Shown piece after piece: positions 55,523 through 64,000 of a DNA stretch of 64,000 nucleotides. Under the pieces are notes generated by a model. The model did no database searches. It was not told the DNA's origin and saw nothing but the letters and a program-made list of their open reading frames with translations. A program made the translations under genes and the position numbers. Each line of letters starts with the position of its first letter. Positions within the stretch are counted from its first letter, which is position 1. Source of the stretch: Papio anubis. Taxonomy: Eukaryota; Chordata; Mammalia; Primates; Cercopithecidae. The DNA is taken from positions 1,693,771-1,757,770 of the forward strand of contig NC_044978.1 of the NCBI RefSeq assembly GCF_008728515.1. The letters are read 5' to 3'.

Positions 55523-55766
55523 GTCTTGGTTTTTTGAGACCAAGTCTTGCTCTGTTGCCCAGGCTGCAGTGCAGTGGCACAATCTTGGCTCATTACAACT
55601 TCCGCCTCCTGGGTTCAAGCAATTTCCGGCTAATTTTTGTCTTTTTAGTAGAGACGAGGTTTCACCATGTTGTCCAGGCTGGTCTCGAACTCCTGACTTC
55701 AAGTGATCCACCCGCCTCGGTCTCCCTAAGTGCTAGGGATACAGGTGTGAGACAGCGTGCCCGGCT
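55523..55766 (-). mobile_element. Alu SINE with about 50-bp internal deletion
   Basis: GGTTCAAGCAATTTCCGGCTAATTT-type junction shows loss of the GCCTCAGCCTCC...GCCACC segment. The rest is normal. Confidence 0.9.
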
Positions 55767-56229
55767 GGGATACGACTGTTAAAAGTTCATGAAATGACTC
55801 ATGAGAACCATGATTTACTCATTCATAATTGTGTTTGTTCTTTGACAGTGAAAAAAAAATTACATTTCTTCAGGATTTTTATTTTAATGGAAAGCTTTCC
55901 TATGAAAAATCTAACTACCTTAAAATGATCTGTGTTCCTTGTAATGTGATTACTCTAGCCCTATGAAAGCATCTCGTGATAAACTGTCATACAAATTTGA
56001 GGCATCTTTTTAATAAATTGTCAAGACATTTAGTTAACATTTAATAAGGACAAATAAGTATAATAAGGAAATATCATGAAATTTGGCACCAGATTCAAAT
56101 TCCACATCTGCACCCAGTGCTCTTGGTCAATCCCTTAATTCAGTGACTTAATCACTACGTCATCTACTTTATCAGCTGTAGATATACCTCATAGGGTTGT
56201 GGGGCATGTAACAGTATATAAGAGTTTAC
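55767..56229. other. Unique stretch, MIR-like end
   Basis: Near 56120-56215 TTAATTCAGTGACTTAATC ... CCTCATAGGGTTGTGGGGCA resembles a reversed MIR. No gene. Confidence 0.4.
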
Positions 56230-56532
56230 GGCCGGGCGCAGTGGCTCAAGCCTGTAATCCCAGCACTTTGGGAGGCCGAGACGGGCGGATCACGAGGTCA
56301 GGAGATCGAGACCATCCTGGCTAAACCGGTGAAACCCCGTCTCTACTAAAAATACAAAAAACTAGCCGGGCGAGGTGGCGGGCGCCTGTAGTCCCAGCTA
56401 CTGGGGAGGCTGAGGGAGGAGAATGGCAGGAACCCGGGGGGTGGAACTTGCAGTGAGCTGAGATCTGGCCACTGCACTCCAGCCTGGGCGACGGAGCAAG
56501 ACTCCGTCTCAAAAAAAAAAAAAAAAAAAAAG
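56230..56532 (+). mobile_element. AluY, AluYRa-like
   Basis: GGTGGCTCAAGCCTG, CTAGCCGGGCGAGGTGGC, GATCTGGCCACTGCACTCC. 22-bp A tail. Confidence 0.94.
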
Positions 56533-56575
56533 TTTAGCACACTTTTTTGAAACGCTTTTAGAATTATCTTAAAAT

Positions 56576-56864
56576 AGCCGGGCGCGGTGGCTCACGCCTG
56601 TAATCCCAGCACTTTGGGAGGCCGAGGCGGGCGGATCACAAGGTCAGGAGATCGAGACCACGGTGAAACCCCGTCTCTACTAAAAATAAAAAAATTAGCC
56701 GGGCGCAGTGGCGGGCGCCTGTAGTCCCAGCTACTCAGGAGGCAGAGGCAGGAGAATGGCGTGAACCCGGGAGGCGGAGCTTGCAGTGAGCCAAGATCGC
56801 GCCACTACACTCCAGCCCAGGCGACAGAGCGAGACTCCATCTCAAAAAAAAAAAAAAAAAAAAA
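56576..56864 (+). mobile_element. AluY SINE, young
   Basis: GCCGGGCGCGGTGGCTCACGC with most CpGs intact, 12-bp deletion (GAGACCACGGTGAAACC). Perfect 17-bp TSD AGAATTATCTTAAAATA. Confidence 0.96.
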
Positions 56865-57348
56865 GAATTATCTTAAAATATTGACTCTTTTAGAATTAAT
56901 CATTTAATAAATATTTGTTTAATAGTAAAACAGGCTTTAATAATAAGTATTTAAGTATTTAATAAGTATTTAATACTCTAAAACAGGCTTTAAGAGACTT
57001 CAAAACCTGACAATATGCTTGATGTTTATTTTCCATTGGATTCAAAGATTACAAAGTCTTCTTGACAAAATGAGTAAGCTCAAGAGTTATGAAAGCTCAG
57101 GGGATGGTGAGAATAAATGACAGAGTATCTGACAAGTATGTGTGAGTATCTTCACAGATGTTGGCTATACCCAGGTTTAGAAGAGAAAGGAAGATTGGAT
57201 TAGAAAAATAAGAGAAGGAGGATGGACTGGCTGAGGAGGGGAGGGGTGCACAAGAATAAATGTGGTCTACTGGAAGCAAACTGGGGAATTAGGTTTTGGA
57301 AAAGAGATTGGGTGTAGGTAATCATTTGAGATAAGAGAAAGGGTGTAT
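56865..57348. other. Unique AT-rich stretch
   Basis: Local TTTAATA(AT)AAGTATTT repeats near 56900-56980. No gene. Confidence 0.4.
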
Positions 57349-57640
57349 GGCCGGGCGCGGTGGCCAGAACTCTGGGAGACCAAGGAGGGTGGATCAACTG
57401 AGGTCAGGAGTTTGGGACCAGCCTGGCCAACATGGTGAAACCCCATCTCCACTAAAAATACACAAATTAGCCAGGTGTGGTGGTACGCCTATAATCCAGC
57501 TATTCGGGAGGCTGAGAAAATTGCTTGAACCTTGGAGGCGGAGGCTGCAGTGAGCCGAGATTGTGCCACTGCACTCCAGCCTAGGCAACAGAGTGAGACC
57601 CCCATCTAAAAAAGAAAGAAAGAAAAAAGAAAAAGAGAAA
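57349..57640 (+). mobile_element. Alu SINE with internal deletion near its head
   Basis: GGCCGGGCGCGGTGGCCAGAAC lacks TCACGCCTGTAATCCCAGC. TSD GAGAAAGGGTGTA / GAGAAACGGTGTA. Confidence 0.92.
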
Positions 57641-58484
57641 CGGTGTACTTGAGATTCCATAAGGCAGAACCAGGTTCTGAAAGATCAGATAAGCCAAGGA
57701 GAAGAATTCTCATTATCCTGTCAGCAGTATTAAAAAAAAAACAAAACAAAAAAACTCACTGGTTTGATTAGCAGGGGATTGATTGACTGATGCAATCAAA
57801 ACCCTCAGGGACAAAACTATAAAACTTAGAAAGCTGTGAAGAGTTCCTCCTCACTGAGGCCAAATATCAAATATGAATTATCTGGAATTGTTCCCTGACC
57901 TCCCATCTGTGACAGATTCCTTAGGCAGTTATCCCTACTCTTGGTTTTTCTTTCCACAGATAATGGAATGAACACTTCCCTCCAGCAAACGTTCTAGAAA
58001 CTAACAAGTCAGGCATTATTTTCTGCTAAGGAACAAACACATTCTTGAGTAGTAGCTTGAAGGCTTCTTTCCTGTGACATTGTCAATATACACCAGACTC
58101 ATTAAGAAAAAAATCCCAAACCTGAAGGAGCTAGAGGTGTTAGGCACCGCACAGGGCACTGGAGATAAAGCAAGATATTTATCCAACCAAGGTCAGGGTG
58201 ATTAAGCATTTTCTGGTAGTTCATTAAAAATGGAAATTACAGGCCCCACCCTAGATTTCTGGAATCAGAGACCCTGTGGAGAGCCTTGAGTTTTAATAAA
58301 CTCAGGTGGTTCTAATGCGTAATGAGCGTTTGTTAAGCGTTGTACTAGATTAATTGTGTGAATATGATAAGAAACTTCACAGATGCCTTCCTGATGGTGT
58401 GAGGGCGGGGCTGAGGGAGGAACTGAACTGATAAAATCTCGTCAGTCTCCACTGTTCCAGCTTTTTCCCTAAAGGAAATACCTT
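57641..58484. other. Unique stretch with a MER5-like fragment
   Basis: 58240-58325 (AGGCCCCACCCTAGATTTCT ... AACTCAGGTGGTTCTAATGC) resembles MER5A. No gene. Confidence 0.5.
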
Positions 58485-58789
58485 GGTCGGGCGTGGTGAC
58501 TCATTCTTGTAATACCAGCAGTTTGGGAGGCTGAGGCAGGCAGATTGCTTGAGCCCAGGAGTTCAAGACCAGCCTGGGAAACATACTGAAACCCCGTCTC
58601 TACAAAAAGTACAAAAATTTGCCGGGTGTGGTCGTGCAGCGCCTGTAATCCCAGCTACTCAGGAGGCCAAGGTGGGAAAGTCACTTGAGCCTGGGAGCCC
58701 GAGGCTATAGTGAGCTGAGATCGCGCCACTGCATTCCAGCCTGGGCGACAGAGCAAGACCCTGTCTCAAAACAAAAAAACAAAAAAAAA
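58485..58789 (+). mobile_element. AluJ-type SINE
   Basis: GGTCGGGCGTGGTGACTCATTC start, TTGCTTGAGCCCAGGAGTTC. Flanks AAAGGAAATACC on both sides. Confidence 0.9.
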
Positions 58790-60723
58790 GGAAATACCCA
58801 GGATTGCTACAAAGAAAGTAAGTGAGATTTCCTCTGTAGATCATTTTTTAAATAATTGTTTCATTAGATTTCTAAACTTGATCTTAGAATCTGTGTGTGT
58901 ATCTGTGTGTTATCAGGAAAAGCCTGAAGAAAAACAATTAGGAAAAACAAAATAAGGGTAGACAACATGATGGGGACTTAATTCATCAATTTTCCTTTGT
59001 TGTTCCTGTAAAAATATTTAGTCTCTGGCCCTCTCATTACACCTTCAATTTTTACTAGTTTGACATAAAATATCTTTTAAAATATTTATTGTGCATGGAG
59101 TATGTCAGATGTAGACACAGGACATCTAAAGGACTTAGTTTCTTATGGATGGAGAGTGACCCACAAGTGAATGTGTTCCTAGAAAGAAAATCACTTAGCT
59201 ACAAAGAAAGTAAAATAAGGAGATGAGTAGTAGGAAGGTATTTCAAATTGAATAGTGATGGAAAGGTCTCTCTTGGGAAGACATTTGAGCCGAGAACTGA
59301 AGAGAAGAAGAGGCAGCCAGAATTGCAAAAATATCAAAGAAGAGCTTCCTTGGCCATGGAAGTGGGAAGGGCTGTGATGAATCTGAGGCAACTGGAATTG
59401 ACAGTGATGGGGGAAAGCTATAGTGAAATCAGCTGAAGGCCGGAGGCCAGATTTTATAGGACTGGGATAGCCACTTGGATCTTACTCTAAATACCATAGA
59501 AAGTGACCAAAAACCTGCTCCCTTGGTTTTGGTTTCAAAACAGTATTCTGGTGGTTGAGCAGAGAGGAGTTGGAGATGGGCGAGGAGGGCAGAACAGAAT
59601 ATAGATTTGGAAAACAATAGTTGAGTTGGTGAAAGGAAGGCTTAACCTGTGGCTCCAAAGGAATGGGTTTGGGGGAAGAGAGCCATTGGGTTGAGATCCA
59701 GAGCGGCTTTAGATATGTTAATTTTGGGTGCTCCTTATACATTCTATTGCAAATGTGTTGAGAATTGGGCAGGAGATTGAAATCAGAGAGTGAACTTGAA
59801 TCTTCAAAAACGAGGAAGATTACCTAGGGAGAGACCAGGACTGGGAGACCAGAACTCAACCTTGAAGCACCCCAAGATTGAGAGGTTCAGAGAATGTGGG
59901 ACCAGAAAAGGCCACAGAGAACATGACCAGTCAAGTTAGAGGAATGTCAGCTGCAGACTGATGAGAGAAGAAAACATTCTAGGAAGAAGGGCGTGGTTAG
60001 CTATGTTAACTGCTGCTCAAGGAAAAATGTGAATTGGTGAATTTCTTTGTTTGGTGACTCAGTGGAGTCATCTGGGACATGTTCAGGGACCTAAGATGTG
60101 GGAAATCAGCAGGGATTTCAAAGACCTAAGCAGAACAAAGGATGAAAGCATATTCAAAGACAAGGAGAGAGAAAGTATTTGCAACTCATGTAATATACAG
60201 GAACTTGAATCTATAACTATCTCTTAAAATTGATCCCTCCCCCCAAAAAGGCCAAACCTGATGGAATAAACTAAGAAATAGGCTTGAACGTAAGAGTTGG
60301 CAGCAAAAGAAATGAAAATGATTTTTTAGCATAAGAAAATAAAAGGCTTAGACATATTAATAATAGAACGGATGGAAGTTGAAAATATATGAATATACTA
60401 TTTCTCACCCAGCCAGTGGGCAGTGATCCAAAAGTTTAACATCTTTTTAATTTGTTGCTTGGAGTGCAAAATTGTACAACTTTTGTGCTTGGGAAACTGA
60501 CAAAACATGTCAAAATTATGGATGCATTCATTCACAGTCCCATTTGCGGGGAATATGCCTTTTCAGGCCAAGATTCTCAACTTTTTGGAATCAGTAGTCC
60601 TTTGCACTCATTATTGATGAAGGTCCTAATAAGCTTTTGTTTATGATCGTTAGTATCTATGTTTACTGTATTAGAAATTTAAAACTGCATTTTATAATTA
60701 TTCATTTAAAATAATATAAAACA
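58790..60723. other. 1.9-kb Alu-free stretch, partly ancient repeat
   Basis: 59260-59600 (GGAAGACATTTGAGCCGAGA ... GGCCAGATTTTATAGGACTG) and 60575-60720 read like old mammalian interspersed repeats that I cannot name. Short frames on both strands, no gene. A p53-type half-site GGACATGTTC lies at 60075-60084. Confidence 0.4.
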
Positions 60724-61032
60724 AGCCAAGCACGGTGGCTCACGCTTGTAATTCCAGCATTTTGGGAGGCCGAGGCAGGCCGATCACCTGAGGTCGGGAG
60801 TTCGAGACCAGTGTGGCTAACACAGTGAAACCCCGTCTCTTACTAAAAATACAAAAAATCCGCCGGGTGTGGTGGCCGCGCCTGTAGTCCCAGCCACTCG
60901 GGAGGCTGAGGCAGGAGAATCGCTTGAACCCGGGAGACGGAGATTGCAGTGAGCCGAGATCGCACCACCGCACTCCAGCCTGGGCGAGAGTGAGATTCTG
61001 TCTCATAAATAAATAAATAATAAAAACAAAAA
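60724..61032 (+). mobile_element. Alu SINE
   Basis: GCCAAGCACGGTGGCTCACGC start, AAATAAATAAAT tail. Confidence 0.93.
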
Positions 61033-61049
61033 CCTTTTTCTGAAAGAAA

Positions 61050-61540
61050 ATTTCGAGCTAAGTGGCTTTTTTATTAATAGAGAAAGTCAGAATTACAAAG
61101 GACTTAGGAAGAAGGGCATTGGGGGCCTTCTTCTTGCCAAAGACGGGCACAACGTTGACAAACGCCGCTTGCACCGCATCCGCGGCTCAGCCCGGCCTGT
61201 CTTCTTCCCGTGCGGCCACCTGAGTGAGAGTCTGACCTGTCGCTTTCCCAGCGCGGCCGGGAACCACGGACGTGGCCTCCCGGCATGGGGCCTGCGGCTT
61301 CCCGGGCAGTCGGGGCCTCCACCCGGCCCTGGTCCAGGGGCGCGCCTGCCAGGAGCACGATCGATCTTCCGGGACGAGGCCCTCCAGTGGCGCAGCCGCC
61401 GCCACCCGGGAGACCGTCTCCGGGCCGGTCCCCTGCAGGGCAGGAAGCTCCGGGGCGCGGACCCAGAACTGCGGGTTGGCAACTGAACCGCGCTTCCGGC
61501 TGCCGCCACCGCCAAGATGGAGTCGAAGAGGAAGGAGCCG
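61050..61540 (-). pseudogene. FAU processed pseudogene (FUBI-RPS30 retrocopy)
   Basis: Minus strand reads as an intronless FAU mRNA: 5' UTR CTTCCTCTTCGACTCCATCT at about 61535; coding segments equivalent to APLEGLVPEDR, LLAGAPL, KKTGRAEPRM and VNVVPTFGKKK-like wording; then AAGTCCTTTGTAATTCTGAC and AATAAAAAAGCCACTTAGCT of the 3' UTR. FAU encodes a ubiquitin-like protein fused to ribosomal protein S30. The copy is dead: the ATG has become CCG, frames shift repeatedly, and part of the lysine-rich stretch is lost. It is more GC- and CpG-rich than I recall for the parent. No clear poly(A) remains. Confidence 0.9.
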
Positions 61541-61660
61541 GGGCGCTCGCGTCCGGACCGCGGGCTGCGCCTCACGTCACTCCTAAGATTTTATTTCGGA
61601 AACAAAATTATTGAGAAGGAGCCAGGGCGCTCCCGTCCGGACCGCGGGCTGCGCCTCACG
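61100..61660. promoter_or_regulatory. CpG-dense segment (CpG-island-like)
   Basis: Dense CG dinucleotides (GCGGCCGGG, CCGCGGGC, GGGGCGCTCGCGTCCGG) in an otherwise CpG-poor window. It covers the FAU retrocopy and the duplication beside it, 1.1-1.6 kb upstream of the TRIML2 start codon. Island criteria were not computed. Confidence 0.6.
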
Positions 61661-61699
61661 TCACTCCTAAAATTTTATTTTGGAAACGAAATTATTGAG
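61535..61699. repeat. Two-copy tandem duplication, about 82-bp period
   Basis: GAGCC(G/A)GGGCGCTC..GTCCGGACCGCGGGC begins at about 61535 and 61617. Both copies contain CTCACGTCACTCCTAA and ATTTTATTT.GGAAAC.AAATTATTGAGAAG. They differ at only a few bases. Each holds a CRE-like TGACGTGA (minus strand). Confidence 0.92.
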
Positions 61700-61766
61700 A
61701 AGAGTGGCTTGGTTTCACTGTTTTGCAAATCTGTTTAATGGATGGCTCCTTAGAAGAGCTGTTTTT

Positions 61767-62064
61767 GGCCCGGCGGCGCGGTGGCTCACGCCTGGAATCC
61801 CAGCACTTTGGGAGGCCGAGACGGGCGGATCACGAGGTCAGGAGATGAGACCATCCTGGCCAACACGGTGAAACCCCGTCTCTACTGAAAACACAAAAAT
61901 ATTAGCCGGGCGTGGCTGCGGGCGCCCGTAGTCCCAGCTACTCCACTCGGGAGACTGAGGCAGGAGAACGTCGGGAACCCGGGAGGCGGAGCTTGCAGGG
62001 AGCCGAGATCACGCCACCGCACTCCAGCCTGGGGGACAGAGCGAGACTCGGTCTCAAAAAAAAA
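61767..62064 (+). mobile_element. AluY SINE
   Basis: CCCGGCGGCGCGGTGGCTCACGC start with a few head changes, many CpGs. Flanks AGAAGAGCTGTTTT / AGAGGAGCTGTTTT. Confidence 0.93.
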
Positions 62065-62125
62065 GAGGAGCTGTTTTCACTTCTTCGCTTCCCCATTCCT
62101 TCTGTTGCAGTGTGTTTTGAGCCGC

Positions 62126-62262
62126 CTTGTAGTCCCAGCTACTCCAGAAGCTGAGGCGGGAGGATCGCCGGAGCCCAGGAGTTCACCAGAGGCTGCAGTG
62201 AGCTGTGGTCACCCCACTGTACTCCAGACTGGGCGACAGAGCAAGACCCTGTCTCTCAAAGG
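62126..62262 (+). mobile_element. Alu right-monomer fragment
   Basis: TTGTAGTCCCAGCTACTCCAG to GACAGAGCAAGACCCTGTCTC. Only one arm present. Confidence 0.8.
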
Positions 62263-62481
62263 GAAAGTATTTTAATAACTTTTTCAACTAGTTGTGGGTT
62301 TTTTCTGTAATTCTATCAATGAACTTCTTTCGTACGATGCCTTTTGAGCAGTTTTCCCCCAAATGACTCATAGGTGCGTGCTGTTCCTTGTAATTAATTT
62401 TCAGCCTATTGCTCAAGATCGTCAGAAGACCTGAGGGAGTCCTGCTGATCTTAGAACACTGGCCTAACTCTGTCTTTTCCC

Positions 62482-64000
62482 CAAGCAGGCAGCCGCCAGA
62501 AGTTTGTTGGATTTGAGGAGTCCAGAGCGCCGACCCGCTCTGTCTGCGTGGACTATTTCCTTGGATCTTTGTGGACCCTGAAGTTGCCAAGTGTGTGTGC
62601 CTGCTCCAGAAAACAAAGGAAGCCACCATTGTTTCTCATTCCGAGTGCAGGGAAATATCAGCAGAAGCAAACAGTCCAGTCTTCAACACCTACCAGGATG
62701 TCCAAAAGGCTCAGCCCTCAGTTACAGCACATCACGGAAGATGCCTGTTGTGAAACACAGCTGGAACCGATACAGCTGTTCTGTGATGTTGACCAAATCA
62801 CACTCTGCAGCAAATGCTTCCAGTCCGAGGAGCACAAACATCACACGGTGTGTGGGATACAAGAGGCTGCTGAGAATTACAGGGTAAGAGTCTCGCAAAT
62901 CCCAAAACCCTCTGGCCAACTCCTATACGGATGAAATGGACAGATATTCCAGTCCTCCAAAACCATGATCTTAGTCGATGTTTATTAAAGAATGTTAGAT
63001 AAGTTCATTGAACCTTCAATCTAAAGGCTAAGAAAATATATACTCAGAGTTGTTGGCTGTTGAACTCTAAGGTTAGGAATCCAACTGTTGTAAATCAATG
63101 ATCTCACCTGGAATTCTGTGCTTTCTGTCTAGAAGTTATTCCAGGAAATATTGAACACATCGAGGGAGAAACTTGAAGCAGCTAAAAGCATATTGACTGA
63201 TGAGCAAGAAAGAATGGCGATGATTCAGGTCAGTGCTTATCGTGATTCTTGGGGGAAAATTACCAGTAATGTTGTCAGAAAATAGTGTATCATAAACAAA
63301 GTCAAAAGACAAATCACAAAGCAGGAAAAACATGTGAAATCTATAGGAAGGAAAAGTGCTAATATCTTAATGTATAAAAAGCTTTTTAAAGTCAGTGAGA
63401 GGCTAGGCGCGGTGGCTCACGCCTGTAACCCCAGCACTTTGGGAGGCTGAGGAGGGCGAATCACTTGAGGTCAGGAGTTTGAGACCAGCCTGGCCAACAT
63501 GGTGGAACTCCGTCTCTACTAAAAATACAAAAAGTAGCTGGGCGTGGTTCCACGAGCCTGTAACCCCAGCTACTCGGGAGGCTGAGGCAGGAGAATCGCT
63601 TGAACCAGGAGAGGAGGCAGAGACTGCAGTGAGCTGAGATCACACTACTGGACTCCAGCCTGGGCCCCAGAGCAAGAATCCGTCTCAAAAAAAAATAATA
63701 AATAAAAATAAATCAGTAAGAAAAAGACTAGAAACTTAATTTTAAATAATGATCAAATAAGAGTTTGCAGAAAAGAAAGTGTAAATATATTTTAAATACA
63801 TTGAAAGAAACTGAACTTTTGTTCATGGTAAGAGAAATACAAATTATATTGTGAGTAAAATGGCATTTGCAATGCTATTTGCAATGATCAAAAAGATTAG
63901 TGACACCATTCGGAACAATGACATAGGAGAAGGAGCATCTCTTGTACTTCTGGTTGCCACATAAATTCTGAAACCCTTTAAAGAGCGATTTGAGAATTGC
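62482..64000 (+). CDS. TRIML2: TRIML2, tripartite motif family-like 2, 5' part (runs off the window)
   Basis: Start codon 62698-62700 opens MSKRLSPQLQ, which matches TRIML2. The first coding exon (to 62883) gives 62 residues with a B-box-2 (C18, C29, D32, C37, C40, H46, H49); position 21, normally His, is Gln. Exon 63133-63228 follows in frame (residues 63-94) and starts the coiled coil. The remaining coiled-coil and PRY-SPRY exons lie beyond 64000. No RING is present, as in known TRIML2. TRIML2 is reported as a p53-induced gene. A possible acceptor (TTTTCCCCAAGCAG|GC, exon from about 62490) suggests an upstream untranslated exon. The frame is also open upstream of the ATG, to 62548. Confidence 0.93.
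62698..62883 (+). CDS. TRIML2: TRIML2 first coding exon (B-box 2)
   Basis: 186 nt, MSKRLSPQLQ ... EAAENYR. Zinc-ligand pattern CETQ-x7-C-x2-D-x4-C-x2-C-x5-H-x2-H with Gln in place of the expected His. Donor AGG|GTAAGA at 62884. ATG context is ACCAGGATGT (A at -6, G at -1), and it is the family start. Confidence 0.94.
63133..63228 (+). CDS. TRIML2: TRIML2 second coding exon (96 nt)
   Basis: Residues 63-94, KLFQEILNTSREKLEAAKSI then LTDEQERMAMIQ, the beginning of the coiled coil. It is the same 96-nt exon size as TRIML1 exon 2. Acceptor TTCTGTCTAG|AAG, donor CAG|GTCAGT. Confidence 0.95.
63401..63710 (+). mobile_element. Alu SINE in a TRIML2 intron
   Basis: GGCTAGGCGCGGTGGCTCACGC start, AATAATAAATAAA tail. 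Flanks AAAGTCAGTGAG / AAATCAGTAAG. Confidence 0.93.
63711..64000. other. TRIML2 intron to window end
   Basis: AT-rich intronic sequence. No further TRIML2 exon recognised before 64000. Confidence 0.6.

Noticed and set aside
61093..61614. Several 100-160 codon frames on both strands
   Set aside because: They are explained by the high GC content of the FAU retrocopy. The true frame is shifted several times and the start codon is lost.
62548..62697. N-terminal extension of TRIML2 in the open upstream frame
   Set aside because: No conserved domain in the extra 50 codons, and it runs across a possible splice acceptor region. The MSKRLS start is the known one.

Overview
This is genomic DNA of an Old World monkey (cercopithecoid, macaque- or baboon-like). 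About 75 Alu insertions or fragments fill roughly a third of the window. Several carry the CTAGCCGGGCGAGGTGGC / GATCCGGCCACTGCACTCC variants that I associate with the monkey-specific AluYRa-type subfamilies and not with human AluY. MIR, L1 3' ends, MER5-type and Tigger-type DNA transposons and LTR remnants complete a normal primate repeat background. Nothing points to a prokaryotic, viral or CRISPR system.

Two protein-coding genes are supported, arranged head to head about 33 kb apart. TRIML1 (minus strand, 29908 to 22222) is complete. Six coding exons of 408, 96, 231, 23, 98 and 551 nt join in frame through GT-AG introns into a 468-residue RING / coiled-coil / PRY-SPRY protein. TRIML2 (plus strand, from about 62.5 kb) enters at the right edge. 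Only the B-box-2 exon and the 96-nt exon after it are inside the window. The divergent TRIML1-TRIML2 order matches my recollection of primate chromosome 4q35.2.

Layout: 1-22.1 kb is the 3' flank of TRIML1, holding Alus, an L1 3' end (11.74-11.97 kb), a MIR split by a minisatellite and an old Alu, a duplicated gene-like segment (15.18 and 15.86 kb) and a 0.7-kb pyrimidine-rich tract (19.7-20.5 kb). 22.1-29.9 kb is TRIML1 with Alus in introns 1, 2, 3 and 5. 30-61 kb is gene-free spacer with a Tigger-type transposon (33.5 kb), an L1 3' end (35 kb), MER5-type elements (40.5 kb), a U6 snRNA pseudogene (47.7 kb), a MLT1-like LTR (48.6-49.5 kb) and a solo LTR split by a young AluY (51.5-52.3 kb). 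61.05-61.7 kb is a CpG-rich FAU (ubiquitin-like/RPS30) processed pseudogene, antisense to TRIML2 and next to an 82-bp-period duplication. 62.5-64 kb is the start of TRIML2.

The two genes are paralogous and structurally complementary: TRIML1 has a RING but no recognisable B-box, and TRIML2 has a B-box but no RING. In this sequence the TRIML2 B-box has Gln where the family has a zinc-binding His. I found no convincing previously undescribed system. The points most worth a second look are the TRIML2 B-box substitution, the (GT)n tract at a TRIML1 splice acceptor, the CpG-rich FAU retrocopy and duplication upstream of TRIML2, the duplicated segment with an Alu junction at 15-16 kb, and several chimeric or inverted Alu junctions. 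All coordinates of repeats are by eye (about +/-10 bp), and subfamily names are approximate.
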